A stretch of DNA of 9,763 bases from Usitatibacter sp035624355 (GTDB taxonomy: Bacteria > Pseudomonadota > Gammaproteobacteria > Burkholderiales > Usitatibacteraceae). Below are positions 1 through 6,068 of this stretch, one piece after another. The translations under genes were made by a program, and so were the position numbers. Position 1 is the stretch's first letter; each line of letters opens with the position of its first letter. A model generated the notes under the pieces. The model searched no databases. It was not told the origin of the DNA and worked only from the letters and a program-made list of their open reading frames with translations. Location: NCBI GenBank assembly GCA_035624355.1, contig DASPRQ010000014.1:1-9763 (forward strand), given 5' to 3'.

Positions 1-1346
1 GCAAGCCGCTCGCCCGTCCGTCCGACGGCGCGCCGGTGCGGCGCGTGGCCTTCGTCCAGTGCGCGGGGCAGCGCGATGCGGCCGGGAAGCACCTGCCCTA
101 CTGCTCGGGGCACTGCTGCGCCACGAGCATCAAGCAGGCGCTCTACCTGAAGGAATCGGACCCGGCGATCGACGCCGTGGTGCTCTACGACGACCTGCGC
201 GTGCCGGGCATGGGCGAGGACTTCTACCGCAACGCCCAGCGGCGCGAGGTGACGTTCACGAAGGCGAGGGTGAGCGCCGTCGAGGCCGACGGGGCCGGCT
301 GCGCGGTCGCCTTCCGCGACCTCATCCTCGACGAGGATTTGCGGCTCGCGGCCGACCTCGTGGTGCTCGCCACCGGCCAGGTCCCGAATTCGGGCGTGAA
401 CGTGGAGCTCGCGGAAGACGCTCCCGAGAGGAAGGCCCGGGTCTCGGTCCTGAACCTCGCCTACCGCCAGGGCCCGGACCTGCCGCAGCTCGTCAACGGC
501 TTCGCGGACTCGCACTTCATCTGCTTCCCCTACGAGACGCGGCGCACCGGCATCTACGCCGCGGGCCCCGTGCGCCGCCCGATGGACATCGCCCAGGCCA
601 CCGAGGACGCGACGGGCGCGGCGCTCAAGGCGATCCAGGCGATCGAGAACGCGGCGCGCGGCCGCGCGGCGCATCCGCGCTCGGGCGACCTTTCGTATCC
701 GCGCGTGCGCCTCGAGGGCTGCACCCAGTGCAAGCGCTGCACCGTCGAATGCCCGTTCGGGGCGATCGACGAGGACGAGAAGCGCTTCCCGGTGTTCAAC
801 GAGAGCCGCTGCCGGCGCTGCGGCACCTGCATGGGCGCCTGCCCCGTGCGCGTGATCTCGTTCGAGAACTACTCGGTCGACACCGTGGGCGCGCAGATCA
901 AGGCGGTCGACATGCCCGACGAGTTCTCGGAGAAGCCGCGCATCCTGCTGCTCGCCTGCGAGAACGACGCCTATCCGGCGCTCGACATGGCGGCCATGCA
1001 CAGGAGCGTCTATTCGGCCTTCGTGCGCGCGATCCCCGTGCGCTGCCTGGGCTCGGTCAACGCGATCTGGATCACCGACGCGCTCAACTCCGGCTACGAC
1101 GGCGTGATGATGATGGGCTGCAAGCATGGCGACAACTACCAGTGCCACTTCGTGAAGGGCTCGGAGCTCGCCAGCTACCGGATGGGCAAGATCGACGACA
1201 CGCTCAAGCAGCTGGGCCTGGAGACCGAGCGAGTGGCCACCTACGAGGTCGCGATCACCGACACCGAGCGCGTGGCGCGGCTGATCGAAGACTATGCGGC
1301 GACGATCGCGAAGATCGGGATGTCGCCGCTCAAGGGATTCGCATGA
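1..1346 (+). CDS. QmoB/HdrA-like flavo-iron-sulfur protein with C-terminal MvhD domain (5' truncated)
   Basis: This is a cytoplasmic electron-transfer subunit of the heterodisulfide reductase A / QmoB family. The reading frame is open from base 3, so the N-terminal FAD-binding part lies upstream; the GTG at 36 is internal. Visible in order are FVQCAG with a cysteine-rich YCSGHCC segment (Cys codons at 60, 102, 114 and 117), the end of the flavin domain (ATGQVPNS, then TGIYAAGPVR near 550-575), two 4Fe-4S ferredoxin motifs (Cys codons 720, 729, 738, 750 and 810, 819, 828, 840), and from about 940 an MvhD-like domain (Cys codons 957, 1044, 1119, 1143). The HdrA plus ferredoxin plus MvhD order is that of QmoB, which partners QmoA in passing electrons between APS reductase and quinones. 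The second cysteine of the usual MvhD CxxC is replaced by Asp (codon 966). About 447 residues are present. The stop overlaps the next ATG by four bases, implying coupled translation with the HdrC-like gene. An HdrA of another Hdr-like complex is the main alternative to QmoB. Confidence 0.88.
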   Translation, partial: KPLARPSDGAPVRRVAFVQCAGQRDAAGKHLPYCSGHCCATSIKQALYLKESDPAIDAVVLYDDLRVPGMGEDFYRNAQRREVTFTKARVSAVEADGAGCAVAFRDLILDEDLRLAADLVVLATGQVPNSGVNVELAEDAPERKARVSVLNLAYRQGPDLPQLVNGFADSHFICFPYETRRTGIYAAGPVRRPMDIAQATEDATGAALKAIQAIENAARGRAAHPRSGDLSYPRVRLEGCTQCKRCTVECPFGAIDEDEKRFPVFNESRCRRCGTCMGACPVRVISFENYSVDTVGAQIKAVDMPDEFSEKPRILLLACENDAYPALDMAAMHRSVYSAFVRAIPVRCLGSVNAIWITDALNSGYDGVMMMGCKHGDNYQCHFVKGSELASYRMGKIDDTLKQLGLETERVATYEVAITDTERVARLIEDYAATIAKIGMSPLKGFA

Positions 1347-1966
1347 GCGCGGCCGCGCCGAAGCCCGCTCCGTACGGCAACGACTTCCTGCGCGAGGTCG
1401 AGGAGCGCGTCGAGGGCGGCGACTGGGTGCGCATGTGCATGCAGTGCGGCGTGTGCGCCGGTTCCTGCCCGCTCGGCCCGCACTGGGAGCACTCGCCGCA
1501 GAAGATCTTCATGATGATCCGGGCGGGCAAGCGCGACGAGGTGCTCCGGTCCGACTCGATGTGGATGTGCACCTCCTGCTACAACTGCATCGTGCGCTGC
1601 CCGCGCAAGCTCCCGATCACGACCATCATCCACGGGCTCGCAACCTACGCCCACCGCCAGGGCCTCGCGCCGAGGGTGCAGCCCACCCGCGACTTCTCCC
1701 TGCAGTTCTGGGGCAACTCCACGCGCACCGGGCGCGTGAACGAGATGAAGCTCACGATCGGCCTGTACTTCCGCGACGGGCTCGTCGCGGGCGTGAAGAA
1801 AGGCTGGAGCATGCGCAACGCGGCCCTCGGGCTGCTGCGCGCGAAGCGCCTGAACCCGCTCGAGCTCCTGCGGGGGCACGAGTGCGAGGACAAGGCGGGC
1901 ATCCAGCGCATCCTCGCGAAGGCCTACGAGCTCGAGGATGCCCGCCGCGGCAAGCCCGTCGCATGA
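1343..1966 (+). CDS. HdrC-like 4Fe-4S ferredoxin subunit, soluble
   Basis: This 207-residue protein resembles subunit C of heterodisulfide reductase-like complexes and probably relays electrons between the HdrA/QmoB-type flavoprotein and HdrB. Two complete CxxCxxCxxxCP motifs are visible: C32, C35, C38, C42 and C76, C79, C82, C86, each expected to bind a 4Fe-4S cluster. The C-terminal 115 residues are charged and helical-looking, with no hydrophobic membrane segments. It is therefore unlike QmoC, which fuses an HdrC domain to a cytochrome b-like membrane domain. The ATG at 1343 overlaps the preceding stop (ATGA), which fixes the start and suggests translational coupling. The next gene, HdrB-like, begins 9 bases after the stop. 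Family assignment is firm; the exact complex is inferred from neighbours. Confidence 0.88.
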   Translation: MSAAAPKPAPYGNDFLREVEERVEGGDWVRMCMQCGVCAGSCPLGPHWEHSPQKIFMMIRAGKRDEVLRSDSMWMCTSCYNCIVRCPRKLPITTIIHGLATYAHRQGLAPRVQPTRDFSLQFWGNSTRTGRVNEMKLTIGLYFRDGLVAGVKKGWSMRNAALGLLRAKRLNPLELLRGHECEDKAGIQRILAKAYELEDARRGKPVA

Positions 1967-1975
1967 GGTGACCCC

Positions 1976-2896
1976 ATGACCAAGGAGTACGCGTTCTACC
2001 CGGGATGCTCGTCGCAGCTCAAGGCGTCGGCGTCCAACTATCTCGCCTCGGTCGACTCGATGTGCCGGACCCTGGACATCAAGCTCACCCCGATCCCCGA
2101 CTGGAACTGCTGCGGCGCCTCGATCAGCTACGCCGGCTCCGGAGAGATCGCGCGCCACGCCCTCAACGCCCGCAACTTCGCGCTCGCCGAGAAGCACCTT
2201 CCCGGCCAGGACATCGTGGCCACCTGCGCGGCCTGCTGGCTCAACGCGCGCGAGACCCAGGAGCGCCTCGCCGAGGATCACGTGCTGATGCGCGACACGC
2301 GCGCCGCGCTCAAGGAGGCCGGGCTCGACTACGGCGGCGAGACGCCCGTGAAGCACATGGTGGAGGTGCTCATCGAGGACTTCGGCTACGACGCGCTCGC
2401 CGCCCCGGTCGTGAAGCCGATCGAGGGCCTCAGGTTCGCCGGCTACGTAGGGTGCCAGACCAACCGCCCGTTCGGGATCGCCGGCGAATCATTCGAGAAC
2501 CCCCTCTACCTCGACAGGCTCGTCGAGACCGTGGGCGCGGAGCCGGTCGCCGAGTACGACCAGAAGGTCGCGTGCTGCGGGGGGGCGCTCGCCTTCTCCG
2601 AGCCCGAGAAGAGCCAGATGCAGATCCGCGCGATCGTGGAGTCGGCCTACGACCACGGCGCCGACATGATCGTGACGCCCTGCCCGCTGTGCCAGGCGAA
2701 CGTGGAGATCTACCAGGAGGAGATCAACCGTCGCCAGGGCACGAAATTCGCCATGCCGGTGGTTTACTATAGCCAGCTGATGACCATCGCCTACGGCGGC
2801 GACGCGAAGGATGCGGGCCTCGACGGGCAGATGATCCGCGCTCCGCGCCTCGAGGAGATCGCCGCCGCGCCGGCGAGCCCGAGGCGCGGCATCTGA
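1976..2896 (+). CDS. HdrB-like subunit with two CCG domains
   Basis: This 306-residue protein belongs to the heterodisulfide reductase subunit B family. In methanogens HdrB carries two noncubane 4Fe-4S clusters that cleave a disulfide. Both cysteine-rich CCG motifs are intact: C11, C45-C46, C84 and C87, then C160, C200-C201, C236 and C239. This matches the family pattern of one Cys, about 31-39 residues, CC, about 35 residues, CxxC. The catalytic machinery therefore looks functional, although the physiological substrate in a bacterium (perhaps a persulfide or a protein disulfide) is unknown. A GAGGTG ribosome-binding site at 1965-1970 overlaps the hdrC stop and supports the ATG at 1976. The last 15 residues or so (rich in A, P and R) look like a disordered tail. 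The gene lies between hdrC-like and dsrE-like genes in the same operon. Confidence 0.9.
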   Translation: MTKEYAFYPGCSSQLKASASNYLASVDSMCRTLDIKLTPIPDWNCCGASISYAGSGEIARHALNARNFALAEKHLPGQDIVATCAACWLNARETQERLAEDHVLMRDTRAALKEAGLDYGGETPVKHMVEVLIEDFGYDALAAPVVKPIEGLRFAGYVGCQTNRPFGIAGESFENPLYLDRLVETVGAEPVAEYDQKVACCGGALAFSEPEKSQMQIRAIVESAYDHGADMIVTPCPLCQANVEIYQEEINRRQGTKFAMPVVYYSQLMTIAYGGDAKDAGLDGQMIRAPRLEEIAAAPASPRRGI

Positions 2897-2902
2897 GGAG
2901 GG
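2895..2902 (+). promoter_or_regulatory. strong ribosome binding site of the DsrE-like gene
   Basis: GAGGAGGG lies 3 bases before the ATG at 2906 and overlaps the last two bases of the hdrB-like TGA stop. It decides the start of the DsrE-like gene and indicates translation coupled to hdrB. Confidence 0.65.
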
Positions 2903-2905
2903 CCG

Positions 2906-3298
2906 ATGGGCTCGGGCAAGATCAGCATCGTCGCGCTGTCGGACAAGCGCGAGCAGCTCCAGATGGCCGCCATGGTCGCCTCGGTCGGTGCGGTGAGCGG
3001 CCACACGGTGCTCGTCTTCGTGTCCATGAACGCGCTACGCTATTTCGTGAAGGGCCGGCGGGAGCCGGCCCCGGCCGAAGGGCCCGTGGGCCGCATCCTG
3101 GACGAGAAGAAGGTGACGCCCTTCCAGGACCTGTTCGCCAACGCCGTGGAGCTCGGAGGCGCGAGGATCCACCCCTGCTCGATGGCGGTCGACGTCCTGG
3201 GGGTGCAAACTGGCGATCTCGAGCCCTGGATGGGCGAGCCCATGGGCCTCATGCAGTTCCTCGACGAGGCCGAGGGCGGGCAGTTCTGGTCGTTTTGA
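2906..3298 (+). CDS. DsrE/DsrF-family sulfurtransferase-like protein
   Basis: This is a 130-residue DsrE/DsrF-like fold protein, a family of small cytoplasmic persulfide carriers found in sulfur oxidizers. Evidence is the N-terminal beta-alpha start (KISIVALSDKREQLQMAAM, residues 5-23), the following hydrophobic strand with small residues, and a C-terminal motif PCSMAVDVLGV in which C91 aligns with the sulfur-binding cysteine of DsrE-type proteins. C91 is the only cysteine in the protein. It is followed immediately by tusA, a pairing typical of sulfur-oxidation loci where DsrE and TusA exchange sulfur. A basic, proline-rich segment (KGRREPAPAEGP, about 49-60) sits in mid-protein. I do not see the N-terminal transmembrane helix expected of DsrE2 proteins. 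The family call is fairly sure; the subfamily is not. Confidence 0.8.
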   Translation: MGSGKISIVALSDKREQLQMAAMVASVGAVSGHTVLVFVSMNALRYFVKGRREPAPAEGPVGRILDEKKVTPFQDLFANAVELGGARIHPCSMAVDVLGVQTGDLEPWMGEPMGLMQFLDEAEGGQFWSF

Positions 3299-3314
3299 TG
3301 ACAGGAGGGCAGCG

Positions 3315-3545
3315 ATGGCCGAGAAGAAAGTGATCGACGCCCGGGGCAGCTTCTGCCCGGGGCCCCTCATGGAGCTCATCGCCGCCATGAAGATGGTCAA
3401 CGTGGGCGATGAGATCGAGGTCCTGTCGAGCGACAAGGGCTCGGCGGGCGAGATTCCCCAGTGGGTCAAGAAGGTCGGACACGAGCACCTCGGCACCGCC
3501 GAGGAAGCCGGCGTCTGGCACATCAAGGTGCGCCGGACCAAGTAG
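3315..3545 (+). CDS. tusA: TusA-family sulfur carrier protein
   Basis: This 76-residue protein carries the TusA/SirA hallmark CPxP motif, here C14-P-G-P, after the strand VIDARGSFC; C14 is the expected persulfide-carrying cysteine and the only one. The Asp before the motif (D8) and the later segment with D-K-G and a buried E-I-P (near 38-48) also match the fold. In sulfur oxidizers TusA accepts sulfane sulfur from rhodanese or DsrE and delivers it to Dsr or Hdr-like oxidation complexes. An AGGAGGG site (3303-3309) precedes the ATG. The gene sits between dsrE-like and SQR-like genes, so a role in sulfur oxidation rather than tRNA thiolation is inferred. Confidence 0.9.
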   Translation: MAEKKVIDARGSFCPGPLMELIAAMKMVNVGDEIEVLSSDKGSAGEIPQWVKKVGHEHLGTAEEAGVWHIKVRRTK

Positions 3546-3587
3546 GAAGGCGCTGCGGTGCTGCAATAACAACCGGAGGAGCGGCAA
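3546..3587 (+). promoter_or_regulatory. tusA-to-SQR spacer with ribosome binding site
   Basis: This 42-base gap is the longest inside the sulfur operon. It holds CGGAGGAG (3574-3581), a good ribosome-binding site 6 bases before the ATG at 3588. It also contains a short AT-richer run (CAATAACAA). No clear hairpin or promoter was seen, so transcription probably reads through. Confidence 0.45.
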
Positions 3588-4721
3588 ATGAAGATCCTGA
3601 TCGTCGGCGGCGGCATGGGCGGCACGATCCTCGCGAACAACCTCGCCCGGCGGCTGAAATCCGAGATGAAGGCGGGCAAGGTGCGCCTCGAGATGCTCTC
3701 GGCCTCGGACAAGCACGCCTACCTGCCCGGACTGCTCTACGTGGCGGTCGGGCGCATGACGCCCGACGAGATCTACCGCGACCAGGCGAGCCTCCTCGAG
3801 CCGGGAATCGCGTTCTCCGTCGACCCGGTCGAGCAGTTCATGCTCGACAAGAACCAGGTGAAGACGAAGAGCGGCCGCGTCGTGGACTACGACATCCTCG
3901 CCATCGCTACGGGCTCGCGCATCTGGCCCGAGGCGATCCCGGGCCTGAAGGAGAACGCCGAGTTCTTCTACACCGAGGAGACGGCGGTGAAGCTCTTCAA
4001 CCGCCTGCGCCAGTTCCAGGGCGGGCGGATCGTGGTCGCCATGGGCGTGCCCCACAAGTGCCCAATGGCCCCGCTCGAGATCACCTTCATGCTCGACGAC
4101 TACTTCCGCGAGCGCGGCATCCGCGACAAGGTCCAGCTGCACTACACCTACCCCGTCGGGCGCGTCCACACGCTGGAGAACGTCGCCAAGTGGGCCGCCC
4201 CGGAGATGGACCGGCGCGGCATCACCTACGAGGTGCTCTTCAACCTGAAGGAGGTGGACGGGGCGCGCAAGACGCTCAAGAGCGAGGAAGGCTCCGAGAC
4301 CACCTACGACCTGCTGATCTCCATCCCCTCGCACAAGGGCATGGAGGTGATCGAGCAGAACAAGCTCGGCCAGAACGGCTGGATCCCGACCGACCGCCAC
4401 ACGCTCAAGATGGAGGGCCGCGACAACGTCTACGTCCTCGGCGACACGACCAATCTGCCGATCAGCAAGGCCGGCTCCACGGCGCACTTCGAGGCCGAGG
4501 TGGTGGGCGAGAACATCGCCGCGATCGTGAAGCTAGGCTCGCCGGTGCGCCGCTACGACGGCAAGGTCTTCTGCTTCATCCAGGCCGGCAGCGAGAAGGC
4601 CACCTACGCGATGTTCAACTACAACCAGCCGCCGGATCCGCGCGAGCCCACCCGCGCCCTGCACTGGTTCAAGCTCGCGTACAACAAGCTCTACTGGGTC
4701 TCGGCCCGCGGGCTGCTGTAG
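3588..4721 (+). CDS. sulfide:quinone oxidoreductase-like FAD flavoprotein
   Basis: This 377-residue member of the SQR / flavocytochrome c flavoprotein family is expected to oxidize sulfide or a related sulfur species and reduce quinone at the membrane. The N-terminal FAD-binding motif is G7-G-G-M-G-G12; ATGSR (about 106-110) and the second FAD-contact motif VLGDTTNLP (D286) follow. Two cysteines only are present, C158 in PHKCPMAPLE and C329 in VFCFIQAG. These match the two conserved redox cysteines of SQRs that bridge sulfur at the flavin. The third cysteine near the flavin found in type I SQRs is absent. The C-terminal 20 residues (HWFKLAYNKLYW) resemble the amphipathic membrane-binding helix of monotopic SQRs. 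There is no signal peptide, so a cytoplasmic face is inferred. It is followed by a DUF1641 gene. Substrate and subtype are not settled by sequence. Confidence 0.83.
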   Translation: MKILIVGGGMGGTILANNLARRLKSEMKAGKVRLEMLSASDKHAYLPGLLYVAVGRMTPDEIYRDQASLLEPGIAFSVDPVEQFMLDKNQVKTKSGRVVDYDILAIATGSRIWPEAIPGLKENAEFFYTEETAVKLFNRLRQFQGGRIVVAMGVPHKCPMAPLEITFMLDDYFRERGIRDKVQLHYTYPVGRVHTLENVAKWAAPEMDRRGITYEVLFNLKEVDGARKTLKSEEGSETTYDLLISIPSHKGMEVIEQNKLGQNGWIPTDRHTLKMEGRDNVYVLGDTTNLPISKAGSTAHFEAEVVGENIAAIVKLGSPVRRYDGKVFCFIQAGSEKATYAMFNYNQPPDPREPTRALHWFKLAYNKLYWVSARGLL

Positions 4722-4730
4722 GAGGCCGCC

Positions 4731-5324
4731 ATGACCGACGTGACGGTTTCCCCCCAGATCGAGAGCTTCCTGCGCGCCGCGAAGGACTCGGTCACCGACG
4801 ACATGGTCAACCGCCTCGTCGAGAGCGCGACGCAGGCGATGGACCTCCTCGACCGCGTGAACCGCAGCGGAGTGAGCGACGCCCTGCCCGCCATCGCCGA
4901 GATGGTGCGCACGGGCGACATGGAGCGCGTGGCGCGGTATGCGCGGCTCGCGGGCGCCGCCGAGGACGCGGTCACCGACGACATGATCGGGCGCTTCGCC
5001 ACCCTCGCGGGCGAGGCGACGATGATGGTCGACCGCCTCAACACGAGCGGCGTCACGAAGCTGATCGACCTCCTCGGCCAGCTCAACGCGTCCGGGTCCC
5101 TCGACCGGATCGCGGCGAAGCTGCCGGCGCTCATCGACAACCTCGAGCTCATCGAGAACATGCTCAACTGCATGGCCGAGGCGTCGAAGGAAGTGAAGGG
5201 TGCGCCGGAGCCCGGCGGCGGCCTCTTTGCGCTCCTCGCGATGATGCGCGACCCCGAGAACCAGAAGGCGCTGCAGTTCTTCATGGCGGTGGGCCGCCGC
5301 ATGCGCCAGAGCTGCACGAAGTAG
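4731..5324 (+). CDS. DUF1641-domain protein with internal repeat
   Basis: This 197-residue protein is recognised as DUF1641 (all-helical, function unknown). From memory, the family occurs beside SQR-like flavoproteins in sulfur oxidizers and beside formate dehydrogenases in other bacteria. Two tandem units are visible with a 60-residue period: VTDDM begins at residues 21 and 81. Each unit continues through a helix, D-R-V/L-N-x-S-G-V, and an amphipathic helix ending DMERVA or SLDRIA. The C-terminal part has hydrophobic helices (about 120-150) and a GGGLFALLAMM segment, but no clear transmembrane span. The GGAGG site (4721-4725) overlaps the SQR-like stop, so it is translationally linked to that gene. 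It is the last gene of the sulfur operon. A role as an SQR partner or membrane adaptor is inference. Confidence 0.8.
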   Translation: MTDVTVSPQIESFLRAAKDSVTDDMVNRLVESATQAMDLLDRVNRSGVSDALPAIAEMVRTGDMERVARYARLAGAAEDAVTDDMIGRFATLAGEATMMVDRLNTSGVTKLIDLLGQLNASGSLDRIAAKLPALIDNLELIENMLNCMAEASKEVKGAPEPGGGLFALLAMMRDPENQKALQFFMAVGRRMRQSCTK

Positions 5325-5327
5325 GTG

Positions 5328-5362
5328 CCGCTCCCCTCGCGCGCGGCCTCAGCGGGGAGCGG
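5328..5362. terminator. convergent hairpin between sulfur operon and phosphatase gene
   Basis: A perfect 9-bp stem, CCGCTCCCC (5328-5336) with GGGGAGCGG (5354-5362), closes a 17-base loop. It begins 3 bases after the DUF1641 stop, and the loop holds the stop codon of the opposing phosphatase gene (5349-5351). Its position between convergent genes suggests a bidirectional terminator. There is no T-tract on either side, so it may act with Rho or as an mRNA 3'-end stabiliser. Confidence 0.5.
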
Positions 5363-6062
5363 GGACGACGTCCCTCGAGGCCGCGAGCTCCGCGATGCTC
5401 GCGATCACCGCGTCGGCGCCGGCCTCCGAGGCCGGCCGCCCGCGGTTGTAGCCGTATCCCACGAGGACGACGGGACAGCCGGCCGCGCGCGCCGCGGCCA
5501 CGTCGAGGGCCGAGTCGCCCACGAAGAGCAGCTCGCGCGGCGCGATCCCGAGATCGGCGGCCGCCTTGAGCAGGAGGTAGGGGGCGGGCTTGCGCTGCTC
5601 GGGCGAGTCGGCGCATTCCACGAAGGCGAGCCATTTCGCGAGGCCCGCCTGCCCGAGCAGCGGGGACGTGAAGCGGCTCGCCTTGTTGGTGATGCATCCC
5701 AGGGGGAGGCCCCGGCCCGCGAGCCCCTCCAGGCCCTCGGTCACGCCCGGGTAGACGCGGCCCGCATCGAAGAGGCGCCGCGCATAGAGCTCGCGGAAAA
5801 GCGTCGCGGCGCGCTCGAGGGAAGGCGCGTCGGGCGCGGCACCGGTGCTCTCCGTGAGCGCGCGCACCACCAGCGTGTCGACCCCGTCCCCCACGGCCGC
5901 CGCCACGCGCTCCTCACCGAGCGCGGGACGGCCGAGGGCCGAAAGCATCGCATTGGCGGCGAGGGCGAGGTCCGGGGCGCTGTCCACGAGCGTGCCGTCG
6001 AGGTCGAAGGCCACGGCCCGCGCGCGATCGACGAGGTGCGTCACGGGGATCCCGGCGGTCAT
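5349..6062 (-). CDS. gph: phosphoglycolate phosphatase (HAD family)
   Basis: This 237-residue haloacid dehalogenase-type phosphatase most likely hydrolyses 2-phosphoglycolate, the product of RuBisCO oxygenase activity (CbbZ/Gph). All HAD motifs are visible: FDLDGTLVDS with nucleophile D20 and D22, ITNK with T125, KPAP with K158, and GDSALD with D183 and D187. An alpha-helical cap domain (about 30-100) containing VGDGVDTLV is typical of Gph. I chose the ATG at 6062; a GTG two codons upstream (6068) is the alternative, and neither has a clear Shine-Dalgarno site. The gene is divergent from transketolase, as cbb-linked phosphatases often are close to Calvin-cycle genes, which supports the substrate assignment. 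Other HAD phosphatases are possible but less likely. Confidence 0.87.
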   Translation of the reverse strand: MTAGIPVTHLVDRARAVAFDLDGTLVDSAPDLALAANAMLSALGRPALGEERVAAAVGDGVDTLVVRALTESTGAAPDAPSLERAATLFRELYARRLFDAGRVYPGVTEGLEGLAGRGLPLGCITNKASRFTSPLLGQAGLAKWLAFVECADSPEQRKPAPYLLLKAAADLGIAPRELLFVGDSALDVAAARAAGCPVVLVGYGYNRGRPASEAGADAVIASIAELAASRDVVPAPR

Positions 6063-6068
6063 GGCCAC

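Noticed and set aside
36..1346. GTG at 36 as the true start of the first gene
   Set aside because: The frame is open back to the window edge, and residues just after it belong to the middle of an HdrA-type protein, so the gene is truncated rather than starting here.
1292..2356. A 354-codon minus-strand open frame opposite the hdrC and hdrB genes
   Set aside because: Antisense to genes with complete cysteine motifs; no family signature in the translation.
1..2896. Methanogen-type HdrABC acting on CoM-S-S-CoB
   Set aside because: The context (TusA, DsrE, SQR-like, Calvin-cycle genes, proteobacterial-looking sequence) argues for a bacterial sulfur-metabolism version of the family.
3249..4487. 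A 412-codon minus-strand open frame opposite tusA and the SQR-like gene
   Set aside because: Low-complexity translation (H, L, V, D, R rich) antisense to well-supported genes; a high-GC shadow.
3461..5569. A 702-codon plus-strand open frame spanning tusA, the SQR-like gene and DUF1641
   Set aside because: It runs in another frame through three genes with clear motifs and good ribosome-binding sites, and its product is arginine-rich low complexity.
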